A model generated the notes under the pieces. That model searched no databases and was not told the DNA's origin. It saw nothing but the letters and a program-made list of their open reading frames with translations. From NCBI RefSeq assembly GCF_016086655.4, contig NC_052137.2, positions 7,130,001 to 7,194,000 on the forward strand: a stretch of 64,000 nt of DNA. Reading direction: 5' to 3'. The number at the start of each line of letters is the position of its first letter. The first letter of the stretch is position 1. Positions 42,830 through 54,980 of the stretch are shown here, one piece after another. This DNA is from Lepeophtheirus salmonis. Lineage: Eukaryota > Arthropoda > Copepoda > Siphonostomatoida > Caligidae. The position numbers and the translations under genes are program-made.

Positions 42830-43780
42830 TAATTTTGGATTTAATTTTTACAGTTTTAGGGCCCGCCCTCTATATTTAAATGTACTGAAGGAGAAGTGTG
42901 TATCGGGATTCCCACTCGGCTGATTTCAATTAAAATTCTGCCTTTAAATAACACAAAGAATATAGATTAATATGAAATCAATGAAAAAAACTGTACAAAG
43001 TTTATAAGTTAGGGGGGCGAATAGAGATAGAAAGAGAGAGATAATTGCTTTCCCTATTTTTTTATCATATTATTTGTATATTTTTTTCTTCATCGAAAAT
43101 TTTGATGCATTTAATAATAGCAAAAATCTAAAAAAAAAATTGTTTATAGATTTTTCACTTTTTTTTTTTTGCTCTCGCTCTGAGGACATAAATAATTTTA
43201 TGGATATAATCCTTTTATAGTTTTATAATAGATTGAGCCCTATTTTTCTGTATAATATAGATGTATTATATAATATCATTTTGTATTTTATTTGAAGTAA
43301 TAATCTAGTTTGACAGTTATATTTTTATCTAAATTATGACTTTTGCAAAATGATGTTATCATTTTTGCATGGTAAGAAAAGTATGTTTAGGTATGAACAT
43401 AAAATATGCACAATGTCCATACACACAATACATTGTGGTCAACCCAAGGGATCAAATTACATTTTAAAAGAGAATGCACGTATATAGAAGCCAAACTATG
43501 TATAAGACGAACAAATAACTGCTCGAGAAATGATTTTTTGACATATTTAATCTCTAATTATCATGATAACTTTGTGTAGCGCAACATACATCAATATTCA
43601 TATGTGGTGTCAATTTTTGACATTTTCCTAAATTCGGAGGAAGCATACATAAAGTTCAGAGCATGTTTTGGGGGACTCGGCTGGGTTAAAACTATCCCTG
43701 CTAGCAGATACAGTAGACCTGTGGGTTGAGGTCCAGGTTTTAGGGTGGCCAGAAGTAGAAAATAACGTTTGAATTTGTAA
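42830..43780. other. No gene recognised
   Basis: A/T-rich, with a purine-rich 'GAGATAGAAAGAGAGAGATA' stretch at about 43023-43043. Confidence 0.4.
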
Positions 43781-43789
43781 TTGTTGGTA

Positions 43790-43900
43790 CAATTACGTCA
43801 AGAATGGCATCTTCTCAAACTTCTTTGACGGCCTCTCCTGCAGTTCTACCACCTTTGACACGATAGACCAGTTTAGGGACTTTTTTTAAGCTAATTCGGC
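43790..43900 (-). pseudogene. Transposase helix-turn-helix trace
   Basis: Minus strand: KKSLNWSIVSKVVELQERPS, comparable with KKSVDRSTVSKAVKAAVGEV at 33480-33550. DNA identity between the two is obvious around 'ACCTTTGACAC(A/G)'. Only this short piece remains. Confidence 0.45.
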
Positions 43901-43973
43901 CATGTACAAAATGAGATTGGCTTTAAAAGAAAATTTGTTACCTTTGGGGGTTAGCTTAGCTAGATGAAGGACG

Positions 43974-44171
43974 ATGCTTGAGGCTGGGGCCATCTTACAG
44001 GAGTTTACAAACGCGATAGACGGTGTGGTGATTGACCCCGAGATGATTGACGATGAACAAGGTGTCATTAACAGTTCGGATTATGTTGAATATGGATTTC
44101 AAGTAGACCAAATTCATCATCCAAATAAATCTATCAGAAACTCATTTATTCTATTCGCAAAATTAAATTAA
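43974..44171 (+). CDS. Candidate acidic coding segment
   Basis: From ATG 43974: MLEAGAILQEFTNAIDGVVI, DPEMIDDEQGVINSSDYVEY, and on to a stop, 65 codons. Its balanced acidic composition is unlike neighbouring frames. The antisense strand is also open. No family recognised. It may be an exon or a transposon fragment, and lies next to the helix-turn-helix trace. Confidence 0.27.
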   Translation: MLEAGAILQEFTNAIDGVVIDPEMIDDEQGVINSSDYVEYGFQVDQIHHPNKSIRNSFILFAKLN

Positions 44172-44229
44172 ATTAATAAAAATTAAGTATGACTAATAAA
44201 TTAATGAAAAAAATTTAATAAAATTAATT

Positions 44230-44470
44230 TTTAACATTTGATTTGTTGTGAAAAAAACAAAAAAAACACTTCAGAATCCTTTGCCTTCACAAAACAATAT
44301 AAAATTCTCGACATAATTTGCCCTAACGCCCTTTTCTTTTCGAAAATAAATCCTTCAAAAAAATGTTTACTTATATTTTTGCCTAAATTCTTACCATAAG
44401 AAATTCTAGTAAAAAGCAAAAATTCCTTAATTTGGGGAAGGGCTACAGGAGTCGACAAAACATTACTTAT
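44230..44470. repeat. A/T homopolymer repeat, copy 3
   Basis: It closes with 'CAAAAATTCCTTAATTTGGGG' plus 'CTACAG', the same closing words as at 10730-10755. The interior is decayed. Confidence 0.4.
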
Positions 44471-44479
44471 AATGACTAA

Positions 44480-45780
44480 TTTTACTTTTGAATATAATAT
44501 ACCTATTTCTTTTTTCAATTAATTTATGCAATATTAATCAATAGGCAATGCAAATAAAGTAAAATAAACAATTTTAACAATTTTTTAGAACCATTTTCTA
44601 CTATTGTATATATATTGTTTAAAACTAATTGGTTTGTATGTATATAAATTCCATTATGATATTAATTAAAAGTATTGCAATTTTAGAAAAACAGTTAATC
44701 GATACAACTATTGGAATATATACATTACATATAATTATCAGAAATAGAAATAATTATGATGCAAGAATATAGTCATGTGGTAATTTAATATTATCTAATA
44801 TATACATTTGAATTAATATCGCATAATTAACGAGCACCATTGATGGTGGGAGAGCTTTGATTAGAGTTGTAAAAAATATGAATTGTCGATATGCTAAAAA
44901 AAGAAACGGAAAACTAACGTAGTAAGCTGGACAATTTGAAAAATATTTTAGAGGACAATAGATTGGATATCCTTACGTTTACATATATTAGCTGCAAACA
45001 ATTTTAAGAGGAAAGAAATAAACACAAATGTAACAACTTGTGCTGAGGTTAAATATTTATATATATTTTTATTTAACAATTTCATTAATCAATTAATATC
45101 ATTTTAACTTATTGAACAAGAGATAACCATTTTGATGTGAATAAAATCGTTATTACATGACTTTGCTATTTCTTAGATATTTTTAACTAGAATATCATGT
45201 TTTTTCAGCTATTTATACAAAATATAAGGTCGAGAAAAAAGAGGGCCATTATTAATGATGGATTTGAAATAAGATCATCTCGATAATCAAAACAGTACTT
45301 ATATTAGGATTGGGTTCGACGATTTCATCATTTTATCCATATGTATGACAATTTGCATTTCAGAGCATACTGCATCTTTGGACACTATTTACATGCTCAG
45401 CCATTTGCTTTGCAATTCCGCCTTTAAAAACTTGAAAAACTGTCAAATATAGCATATTTTATCCTTGCTCGAGACCATCCTTGACGTGCCCTCCAACAAG
45501 ACTAAGTCAAACAATCTCAAGACTGTTAAAAAGTTTGTTTATTTCGAATTTTCATATTTCATGCTGCTTAAACAGATTGCACATATAAAACTCGAGATAC
45601 ACATTACAAAAGTCATTTATTGGACAAATAATTGATTTTTTTTAACTATACTCTTGTAATTATTTAATATGATTATCATATTTTTGACTTGTTTTAAATA
45701 TTGCAATAAAAAATGTCAGCACGTCAAAAGTTTTATTAAAATAAATAACTTTGAGCCGGAATTCTTACTTTCAAAGTAAG
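44480..45780. other. No gene recognised
   Basis: A/T-rich. Around 45360-45540 the DNA is less A/T-biased, but I could not read a family in any frame. Confidence 0.4.
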
Positions 45781-45789
45781 ACCACTGAA

Positions 45790-46380
45790 CTTTGCTGTTT
45801 TTAATGGAAAGGCTTATATCACAAGAAAAATCCTTTTTTGTGCAGAACCCAGATGTAGAATTTGGCGTTGACCTTCAGGCCTGCTTGAAGGTGAAGGGTG
45901 GGATAACAATGCAAGGAACAATAACTTGATGTGAATAATTGGCATTCATGATCCTCGGGATGTTATAAGGACTTTTTGCCTACTATTTACCAATTGTTTA
46001 TCAGGTTATACTTCTGGTTTGACAGAAATTTTTCTCATCAGAAAAAAACCAGACCAGATATTTCACTGGAGGCTTTGGTTTTAGCTTTATGGAAGCCTTG
46101 GTTCGAGTGACAATTTTCTCTCTGTTTGACAGAGTTAGAAGCTGTTCCTTGCAACGTACATAGTTGTGGTACCGTAATTCTCTATTGATGACACAATGGA
46201 CAGTTGAATGGATACGATGTCGAGGATGTTAGCAATCGCATTCATTGATTGGCTATGATTATTTCTCTTTTTTTTCTTTATTTTCCTCAACAAAGTAGGA
46301 CTTTGGAGACACTTCTGGGTCTCAGGGCTTCTTGTAAGCCATGGTCAATGGGTCCTTACCGACCTGCTTGACCCTTTTTA
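45790..46380 (-). pseudogene. Mariner transposase catalytic-core fragment
   Basis: Minus strand: KRVKQVGKDPLTMAYKKP, then RELRYHNYVRCKEQLL, then PPVKYLVWFFSDEKNFCQ (first catalytic Asp in F-S-D-E-K, intact), then QAGLKVNAKFYIWVL (the P-P-H-F-F-x-x-G-L-(K/R)-V-N-A block). Frames shift several times. The second and third catalytic blocks are not found downstream. Confidence 0.75.
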
Positions 46381-46399
46381 TGAATGTTTACCAAACACC

Positions 46400-47150
46400 C
46401 AAAAACTGAAGAGAACACCTGATATAGAATTAAGTCATTAGTATGCCTAAAAAGACTCTGATCATCACTCCCAACTCTATTTATTAATGTAACTTTCCTC
46501 TATTCAAAAGTTTAGCTTATTTGATATTTATAATTAAGCAGAGGTGGTAAAAATCCAATTGCTCACATGTCTAAGTCCGTAAATATTTTCATCGGCTCCA
46601 ATTTACCTCCTAAATGTTATTTAAAGTATATTTCAAGTCTATAGTTATGACATCCATAGGAAATGTCCAAATAATTAAGTTTTTTCTGAGATTAGTATGA
46701 ATCCAATTACATAGTTTGGAAACGCGGATTTTATATTGCAAATACGGTAGTGGAGGAAAGTTTTTAAGATTGAATTAACTTTAATTTGATTATATTCTTT
46801 ACTTTGTAGACGAAACACTTTTCATTCATTTTTGAAAAAAGACAATTCATGCTATTAATTTTATACAAGACTCAAGAGAGAATTTTATACTTCTTGGAAG
46901 GGGTGATCATATGTAAAGAAATGAAATGCAGGAATCTAATTCAAATATGGTTATGTCCCCAATAAATAAAAAGATACTCATTCATTTTAGTTAGAGAAGG
47001 AAAAATCGTCATATTTACTGACAGAGATCACTATAAACTATAGTGCTCTTTGCTATCTTATACGATTACATTTTCGAAATTCGGAGGAATAATTAATAAA
47101 AACAGTATATATATATATATATACATATTATGGTAGTATTTTAGGCATGT
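46400..47150. other. No gene recognised; TA microsatellite
   Basis: (TA)n at about 47107-47122 directly precedes the NYSD-family copy. Otherwise A/T-rich. Confidence 0.4.
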
Positions 47151-47154
47151 CTAA

Positions 47155-47421
47155 ATAAAAGAAGCCAAAAATCAATTTGGCTCTAATGACGTTTTATTAG
47201 ATCAGCTGCAGGTAGCTGCAACAAGGGGAGAGAAGGAAATAAACAAATACATTCGCAAGAATTACTCGGATCCTGATCCCCAATTCTACTCTGAGTTTAA
47301 CAAGAATTTCCCCAAGATAACTTCGAGGTTACTCTCCGTCTTTTATGATCACACGCAAATGTTTAATCCGGTTTCGTATTTATCAATAATAGCTTGTCTT
47401 ACCTCTCAAAATGAGAGTTGA
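47155..47421 (+). CDS. NYSD-family open frame (88 codons)
   Basis: The longest open copy of this repeat family. It lacks an ATG and runs from a stop at 47152 to a stop at 47419-47421. It reads SNDVLLDQLQVAATRGEKEI, NKYIRKNYSDPDPQFYSEFN, then LLSVFYDHTQMFNP and SQNES. The first part (L-L-D-Q-L) is shared with 37840 and 58090, the middle (K-N-Y-S-D-x-D-P-Q-F-Y-S-E) with nine copies, and the S-V-F-Y-(D/E)-H/R-T-(Q/R)-M-F-N part with 58470. Homologues at diverged DNA keep these residues, which argues that the frame was once translated. Function and parent element unknown. It may be part of a larger retroelement or a repeated exon. Confidence 0.5.
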   Translation: MKEAKNQFGSNDVLLDQLQVAATRGEKEINKYIRKNYSDPDPQFYSEFNKNFPKITSRLLSVFYDHTQMFNPVSYLSIIACLTSQNES

Positions 47422-47429
47422 CTTCCTAC

Positions 47430-48235
47430 TTTTATACTATCAACACGTCACTCGTTTTGTCTTGGAGTTTAATTCGTTTTAGAGGGGGTTAAAGTTCATT
47501 TTCACATTTTTATCAAGTTAAAAAGTGTTATAAGTGTTCATCATTTCTCTTCTGAACAAGCATTGGACCTCGGACATCTGTATTCCAACAATAAATGGAT
47601 CAATTGAAAGCTAAGATAATGATCTCATCTTCTTCTTAATAAGGGCATTTCCAACTCTTTCATTATCATTAGAGATGTGAAAATGCATGCATTTTTGAGA
47701 GTGCAATTCGCTTGTAGAAGGTATTATATCTCAGTTGTAACTTGTAGTAGCAAATTTTATTCTTGCATGCTTAAAAATACCTTGATTTTCTCATTTTAAT
47801 TACTATCCTTTACAATAGTGCTTTTTGCACGCTGATTCGTTCTCTTTTTCAAAATTGAAAGAAATAGTTAATAAGAGCATTAATATCAACATTTATATTT
47901 AAACTGATAAATTTCGGAGCATCTACTTTTAAGCTAACTGAAGTCTCAACCTCAAGTTGGTGTAGTCAGCCTCTACTTTTTATAAATTTACACTCACTGC
48001 AATTAAGACATTTTTCACAAGCCTAATCATCATAATATTATCTGTACCAGACAAAAAAAAAACACTTTTGGAAATGTGACTCGTCATATGAGTAAACCGT
48101 ATTGTTAAAATGTTAAATATCTATTTGACATAATATTGTTATAAGATGAAAGGATTTCACCATTATTTCTTAAATCGAATTAAACATCTATGTATTGCAA
48201 AAAAAGGCAAATTGACTGAAAAATAGTTTTATTAT
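47430..48235. other. No gene recognised
   Basis: A/T-rich DNA between the NYSD copy and the Tc1 5' end. Nothing supported. Confidence 0.4.
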
Positions 48236-48241
48236 TATATA

Positions 48242-48899
48242 CAGGGGGTCGCCACTATCCGAGTTTTCGGGAACAATAAAAATCCACGTTCTACGGTTAC
48301 TTTTTAGTAGTAAACCCCATAAAATGAGAAAAATTATTTTACAAAGTCCACTTTTGACTATTTTTTCTTTTAAAGTATGGATAGGCCAATAAAAACATTT
48401 TATTCATTATAAATTATTTATTTTTGCTAGACAATATACTTGTATAATTTAATATTACTATGTTATTTACACTTGATTTTTAACACAGTCATTTTAATAC
48501 TGAAAAATGTCAATAATCGGAACTTAATTAATTTTTATTCAGCAACCTTTTTATTTACAATTTTGTATAAGCAATAAATTAACCAAAAGTTGTATGTCTA
48601 GTTATCTAATCCAATTCTTACAGGACACTTCCCCCAAATGCAGAATTTCCAAACTAACCGTCTCATCTATATTATGCAAATTGTGAGAGGTCAAGCGGTT
48701 TTTTTTACAATTTTCCGATAAGCAATTTTATAGATCGCATAATTAGCTGTCGATTGCTATATAAAATATTGACCTAGTCGCCCCCATGAGTACATACTGC
48801 GAGAAGAGGATAGAGATAGGAGCGCTCCTCAGCGTGGGAATTTCCCAAAAGGCCATCAGGGAGCAGACTGGGGCTTCGAGATCGACGATTTAGAATGTC
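48242..48899 (+). mobile_element. Tc1/mariner 5' end, interrupted
   Basis: 'CAGGGGGTCGCCACTATCCG' directly after TATA looks like a terminal repeat. ATG at 48786 begins a transposase N-terminus: MSTYCEKRIEIGALLSVGIS, QKAIREQTGASRSTI, a clean first helix-turn-helix. A stop follows and at about 48900 the sequence passes into the foldback element. No matching right terminal repeat was found in the window, so the remainder was lost. Confidence 0.6.
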
Positions 48900-49737
48900 T
48901 CTGTAATGTTCCACGAACACCACCTACAGACGGAAGCAACGGACCGGAGGAAAGTCAATAAGAACACCTTTGGATTGGGGGTACAATCATACACTAAAAC
49001 ATATATTCTGTAAGGGATTACATTTAAAAGGATGTACATATTATGACTATTAAAATATACAAACTCGTAAAACACAAGGTACCTACCTATCTATTTAAAA
49101 CAAATCCTTTCGTCATGATTTAAAAGTAAATAAAAGACAATACATAACAGTCTTACATGGATATCCGCGGGGTTTGAGACCGTGGTTTATGTGAGGATCC
49201 TCTGTATGTAGGAAATGAAGTCATTATTAAATTGACTTTAAAGCAGCATTGTGTATAGAAAATAATATAATATTATGTTTTGTTGTAATTCATTTGTTTT
49301 CTTAGAAAAAATTAAAGAAGAAGGAAATAACTTTGTTTTAATGTCCGTCAATCTAACATAATACTAGATATTTCCTATCAATGTACAACATAGATTAAAA
49401 TAGTATAAACTCCTTGTAGGTTAAAAATGTGGTCTAAAATTAACATGGACACCCTGGCAATTTGAAGAATGTTAAGAAGGTGTTATGTATTGTCTTTTAT
49501 TTACTTTTAGATCATGACGTAGGGATTTGTTTTAAATAGAAAGTAATGTACCTTGTGTTTTACGAGTTGGTATATTTTAATAGTTATATAGTATGTACAT
49601 CCTTTTCAATGTAATCCCTTATTGAATATATGTTTTAGTGTATGATTGTACCCCCAATCCAAAGGTGTTCTTATTGACTTTACTCCGGTCCGTTGCTTCC
49701 GTCTGTTGGTGGTGTTCGTAGAACATTACAGAAGGAG
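48900..49737. mobile_element. Foldback element with 250-bp arms
   Basis: The left arm 48900-49150 and right arm 49487-49737 are inverted copies at roughly 90 % identity by eye, ending in CTGTAATGTTC on both sides. The centre (49151-49486) is unique and non-coding. It inserted just inside the transposase frame that starts at 48786. A solo arm is at 120-366. I could not find a clear target-site duplication, so the superfamily is open. Confidence 0.8.
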
Positions 49738-49880
49738 AGCAGCTTAGCTGCTATGACGATGCAAACAGCCGTTAGAGGAAGGAAATAAACATAAAATAAG
49801 CCTCTTATGCCATTTTTCAATTTCACTCCGCGTCCAACAATGACTTACAATTACAACTCTCCAACTAATCTCCAGTATTA
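49738..49880 (+). repeat. NYSD-family fragment
   Basis: 'GAGCAGCTTAGCTGCT' (a near-palindromic head as in other copies) and 'AGGAAGGAAATAAACA' precede a frame reading PTMTYNYNSPTNLQYYSSPF, comparable with Y-N-Y-N-S-x-T in the other copies. Confidence 0.45.
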
Positions 49881-50216
49881 TTCTTCTCCCTTCTCACAGT
49901 TGCGCCTACTTAATACTTATATATATATGTTCTCTCTTATAGAATGTTATAAAAATGATAAACAGCTTTGGAAAATTAAAAAAAAAAAAAACATGCTGAA
50001 GTTCCAATTACGAAATGAGCACGCTCTTCCATGTTTATATTTGTAAAACCTTTATCAATGTTTTTATTCAGGGAAAACCCCCCATGAAGTACTAGAAAGG
50101 GAAAAAATCGGGCGTTACTCGCAATATCGGGAATACTTTTTCTGTCAAAATACTATTTAGAAATGAATACAAATATTACTCCATAACAAAAACCGTTAGT
50201 AAACTTAATATGGACA

Positions 50217-50705
50217 GTTTTAGGCTGGAGTGCTCAACTTTTTGATTTAATGGGCAGCATTACTACTTGAAATATTTTATTGGGAACATAGTATCGACAT
50301 TTTAGGCTGGAGTGCTCAACCTTTTAGTATAATGGGCTGCATTACAACTTGAAATATTTTAATGGGCCAAAGAATCTATTCAATTAAAAGTCATAAAAAT
50401 ACCTACATTAAACTAAACTATCAAATACATATTTATATCAAATTTAGGCCAAATATAAAAAAAGGCTTAACCTAATTTTTCGAGAGCAACCTCAAGAAAA
50501 AAAAAAAAAGGCCAATTTTGGCTTGATCTTTTTTATTAAATTAAAATGTTTTCTCCATTTGATCGAATGACCTTTATTTTGAATGATATTATGAAAATTT
50601 TGCTAAAAATTGCTATTTGAAGTGAGAATGATTACAGGGCCACACTTAAACATTAAGTGAACCGCAATGTAGCCTGTGGTCCATGGTTAGACATCCCTGG
50701 TCTAG
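50217..50705. mobile_element. hAT-like non-autonomous element
   Basis: The left side 'CTGGAGTGCTCAACTTTTTG' and the right side, read in reverse complement, 'CAGGGATGTCTAACCATGG', resemble the CAG-G-x-TG-(T/C)-x-AAC termini common in hAT elements. Near the right end it contains the telling 'GTAGCCTGTGGTCCATGG' and 'CATCCCTGGTCTAG'. The left 80 bases are tandemly duplicated (50221 and 50303, period 82). No transposase frame. Confidence 0.5.
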
Positions 50706-50709
50706 AGAA

Positions 50710-51690
50710 AAAGGTTATTAAAAAAATAAATACCAAAAAAAAAGTTCTTTGATTTTAAATTAAGCAAATTAATTATGAAGAAAGGTTTTTTTATTCTTAG
50801 GGAAATTAAAAGGTCCATATTTTTTTAAAGTCATCTCTTATTAGAGTCTGAAATGGGATATTGCTCAAAATTGGAAATATTTTAAAACCTTGAGTTTGTT
50901 CTTATAGATCATTAAAATAAAAATATGAAAACATTATATTACAAAAAAAAAAAATGATTTGATTAAAAGTTAACCAAATTAACTAATTATTAAAAAGGGC
51001 ACTTTAATATTTTCGGGGAAAATGAATATTTTATTTTTATATATTGTATTAAAATTTTAAAAATTACCTCTTATTAGAGTCGGAATGTAAGAAAAAATTA
51101 TTCAAGACCAAATTTCCAATAGGGTGGTCATTTAAAATGATAGTGGCAATTTGATCATTAACCCTTTATAACCCAATGTGCCAAATTTGGTACATTTGGC
51201 AAATTACTTATAAGTCAAATTACTGTGTATGCATCTGTTAGAAACTTATCATAACGGCTAAGTACACGTTTGCAACAACTCTGATAATATGTGTTGCGCA
51301 TAAACACGCATGGTATTTCAGCTACATCTAAAAATTAATAGGTGTGCATGTATTTCGATAGTTCCGTGTCCGCTCTAACAATTTTTTGCTTTGAATCCCA
51401 TGAGTTATGTGCTAATGATATCATCATTTTAAGTATTATCAACTAATAAATACTTAATATGACATTTTACATTTGTATACCCAATGTAACATATTTGACG
51501 ATATCATTATACATATCTCTGTGCCTGATGTACCCAATTTGGGAAACATCAATTCAGTTCAGGTTTATTTTAAAATATTTTATTTTTGTGATAAATTTGT
51601 GTTAGTTATACAGAATATACTTCATATATGTGAGAAAAATTTAAAAATCCATGTCAAACATAATTTGGGTCATAAAGGGTTAAGGATTTA
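50710..51690. other. No gene recognised
   Basis: A/T-rich. Two related words ('CTCTTATTAGAGTC(T/G)GAA' at about 50837 and 51069) suggest an old direct repeat of about 230 bp. Confidence 0.4.
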
Positions 51691-51694
51691 ATTC

Positions 51695-51752
51695 GGATAC
51701 AATTTCATTGCAAGCAATTTGGTTATGATACAATTTCATTGCAAGCTATTTG
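51695..51752. repeat. Short tandem duplication
   Basis: 'GATACAATTTCATTGCAAGC' occurs twice, 29 bases apart, each followed by (A/T)ATTTG. The words are like those in the array at 13335-13500. Confidence 0.55.
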
Positions 51753-52194
51753 ATAAAGTAATGTATATTCATTGAAATTTATACTGTATAAAGATGTCGA
51801 AAATCGGGCATTTTGCACATTGCCCGGGCATTTCGTAAAATTCCCGATTTTCCACAGATGTATATAATACTTATAAATAATTAGTATATAGAAGTACATG
51901 AAGCCTACAGAGACCATGGAGTCTATGTGACATAATTACCGATTTAATTAAATTCCTTTCTTAATGAAAAACATATGAGAGGAATGTCTACATACTTATT
52001 TGTTTATTCATTGAGGAAGACTTGGAGAAAACATGAATTTGTACAGGGTGTGTAATCAAAAAATTTCACACTCCCAGATTTATAAAAATGATTGTTTCCC
52101 CTTTGAATCTACCTTTTATTACTAATACTTTTCAGTATTTAATGTAACGATTTATGTGTACATTTTATAAGCTTGAAGGATTATATCAATATCT

Positions 52195-52380
52195 TCTATT
52201 TTTTTTTTTTTTGGGGGGGGGTGAGGGATAAAATCAAAAGAATAATTTTTTTTGAAAAACATAATAAAAATCTATAGTTCTTTAGAAAAAAGTAACTTTT
52301 TGGAAAAAATTTCAAAAATTAAATTTTAAATATTATTTCAAAAGTTATTTTTTTGGGAAAAAAATTCAAAATTACTTTTC
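52195..52380. repeat. A/T homopolymer repeat with G-run, copy 4
   Basis: It opens with a T-run and a run of nine Gs at about 52214, then 'TGAGGGATAAAATC' and AAATTTT-type interior. It passes directly into the NYSD copy at 52390. Confidence 0.45.
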
Positions 52381-52389
52381 AAATATTAG

Positions 52390-52530
52390 GGAGAAGGAAA
52401 GAAACACCGATATTGGAAAGAATTACTCCGATGTCGATCCCCAAATATCCGTCATTTATGAGCACACACGAATGTTCCATCAGATTTTGAATATAATTAA
52501 ATCTATTTAGGAAAGTAAGATAACTATTTA
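52390..52530 (+). repeat. NYSD-family copy
   Basis: Reads REKERNTDIGKNYSDVDPQI, then YEHTRMFHQILNIIKSI and a stop. Part of the middle is deleted compared with 47155-47421. Confidence 0.55.
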
Positions 52531-52882
52531 TTTTTATAGCAGTTAGATATTTTTTTAATTTATTTGAGTACCTAGGGAGTACTTTAGCCTATTGCTATCC
52601 TCGTCTAGTGTCAGACGTTCTTTTCTTATAAAGTACTTCCTTTAATAAAAAAAGATAAGTTGAATTACGCCTTCATATTTTAATTATTTATACATACCGT
52701 TTTTATAGAAATATACACGCTTGATTATATTGTTATTTCTGATATCATGTATCTACACTCAAAATCACTTACTTTATACAATGATACAGGTAGACCTTTC
52801 TTTATTAATGTAGAGAAATAAATAATATAACTCCATCCCCCCCACAAAACACACCCAACAGGAAAAACCTAGTTACAATGAA

Positions 52883-52970
52883 GCGACGTAGCTCAGAGGA
52901 CACTGCCCTCTGAAAAAGTGATTATTTTGAACCTCGTGTACGTAAGTTCCACTCACATTCGCTCCTAGAC
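52883..52970 (+). repeat. tRNA-like sequence, possible SINE head
   Basis: 'GCGACGTAGCTCAGAGGACA' has a perfect A-box (TAGCTCAGAGG) at the position expected of a tRNA, and 'AAGTTCCACTC' about 50 bases later resembles a B-box. The acceptor and T stems do not pair, so it is not a working tRNA. A tRNA-derived SINE or pseudogene is likelier. Confidence 0.4.
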
Positions 52971-53064
52971 ACAGAAGTATGCATTATGTATATGGATTTG
53001 GAGTTGAGATGGAATAATTGTAATGCTATCATGTTTAAATATACTTAGAAATGGTTTTTTTCTC

Positions 53065-53430
53065 TAAGAGCGCGAGGAAAAGGCAGGAGCAAGACATATG
53101 GTACACCTCAATTAAGACCCTTGCTACTATCAGCCGCCTGTTTTATGACTTTGAAAGGAAAAAAAGAATTACTGCTATATAGAGGAGAACCTTCTACATT
53201 TAAAATAACATTGTTGCCGGAAAAATATTATAATTTTATTTAAATTAATTTATATTATTATATTTTTAAATCAATTTACACCTAAGATAGGCGATAATTC
53301 TTCTTTTAGAGGGAAATGTTAACACACCCATGACTTGTTAAATAGTTAATAAGAAAGAAGAAAGATCATACGCATCAACCGGTTTTTTTTTAAATTTTGT
53401 CGCTATACTTTGTTTTTTCCTTTCACAAAT
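53065..53430. repeat. Right arm of the foldback Tc1, second copy
   Basis: It aligns with 22980-23315: 'GGCAGGAGCAAGACATA', 'CTGCTAT(A)TAGAGGAGAA', 'TTTACACC(T)AAGATAGG' and 'ATTCTTCTTTTAGAGGG'. No transposase core or left arm. Confidence 0.7.
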
Positions 53431-53439
53431 CCTCTCTTT

Positions 53440-54860
53440 ACTTATGGAATCGTATTCATATGGCGTGGATTTGATCTTGTTTTTCTTTATTTTCCTTCTT
53501 GAAGGAATTGAGTAAAAATGAGGTTGTCTCTTTTTTTTCTTTTATTCAACCAATCTTTTATATTCCCCCCTCATGTGGGAATATAAACTCTGCGTGATTA
53601 TTCCAGGTCACTAGAATTCCATGGTTAAAAAAATAGTTATTAATATTAAAGGTTAAATGTGCTTTAAAACTCTAAATTATCTATTCATAAAATCATCTCG
53701 AAAGGATGTCCTCAGAGTTCTACCAAACGTTCGGTTCTGGTAAATTTTTCATACGTTTATAATACTTGTAAGGATGGAGTATGCCTTTAAATGGGATCGA
53801 GTCTTGCAAGGTATAGTAACAAACCAAACTTCTTTATAAAGTTTCAGGCCGTATTCATCCTTCATTTTTTTCCCCACTAACTCTATACAGGTTCACCATT
53901 TCATATTCGTAAAGAGATGGAAGGAGAACTCCGGGTGTTTCTTTTAAAATGTACAAAGTCTATCTCTTTCATCTGGTATAGAGTATTTATGTAAACTGTA
54001 GATGTGGCGAGACGATACATCATTCACTTCTCCCGTGAGTTTTGGGATGTACCATTACATATCCCCCCCCCCCTTTTCTCGATGCCTGAATCTTTCCGAC
54101 CCACTCTATGAAGCCGCAAACAAACAAACTTTGTTTTATTAATAGAGGTTATTAATTTTAGAGCGATACATAAAGGCATGGTAAATTGTTTTCCGCGGGG
54201 CCCCAATGGCCTTCTGGTGCAATCCAGCGCACAGGAACGCCGCTATCTTAATCCCCTTCTCATAGTTTGTGCTCATGGTGGTAATTATTACAATGTTTTC
54301 TTTAGCAACTTATGTAATTATGTATTTTACAATATTGCTCATAGAAAATATGTCAAAAATGACTCTGAACATCTGAAAATTTGTAAAACAGGGATTAGTA
54401 AGTAGTAACAGTTGAACTGGTATATGACTGACTTAGGGATTAATTGAATGTGAAAATGTTAACTTGAACAATCTGTTTATATGTACAAGTTACAACTTGT
54501 ACAGAACATAATAAATAGGGTACGACATCATTTTTCCAAAAGACAATTATACGATTTTTTTAAATCAGAATTGGTTTCATTTTTGTCTCATAATGGTAGT
54601 ACGCATTTATAGTTTTTTTATGCAGTTTTGACAATCTTATCATTTAGATGACGTCCCTCATTGTCCTATACTAAATAAATCGAACTTTGGTAATTTAATA
54701 CCCGGTGTTGTTTTTTTTTGATTTTTTGATTTCTTTAACTAATTTTTTGTTGATTGGTTTTAAAGGGAGGGTTTATTAATACAAAAGTACATATTTTAAT
54801 GTGTAACATATCTCAGTATTTTGTTGTGGATGAATAGTAGATTATTGGTTATTGGCAATT
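53440..54860. other. No gene recognised
   Basis: Moderately A/T-rich. 54170-54260 is G+C-rich ('CCGCGGGGCCCCAATGGCC') and may be a repeat fragment, but I could not match it elsewhere in the window. Confidence 0.4.
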
Positions 54861-54867
54861 CTGCAAA

Positions 54868-54980
54868 GGTCTTCAAATGTTGGATTTTTCCAAAATAAAT
54901 CCAATTTTATTTAACCGATTTGAGCAAACTGTCCTCATTTAAAATTACTGCATGACACCGAATCTGAGGACACCAATCTG
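54868..54980. repeat. Dispersed repeat, copy 2 (first at 20398)
   Basis: See 20398-20510. The best shared word is 'CCGATTTG(A/G)(G/A)CAAACTG'. Confidence 0.55.
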
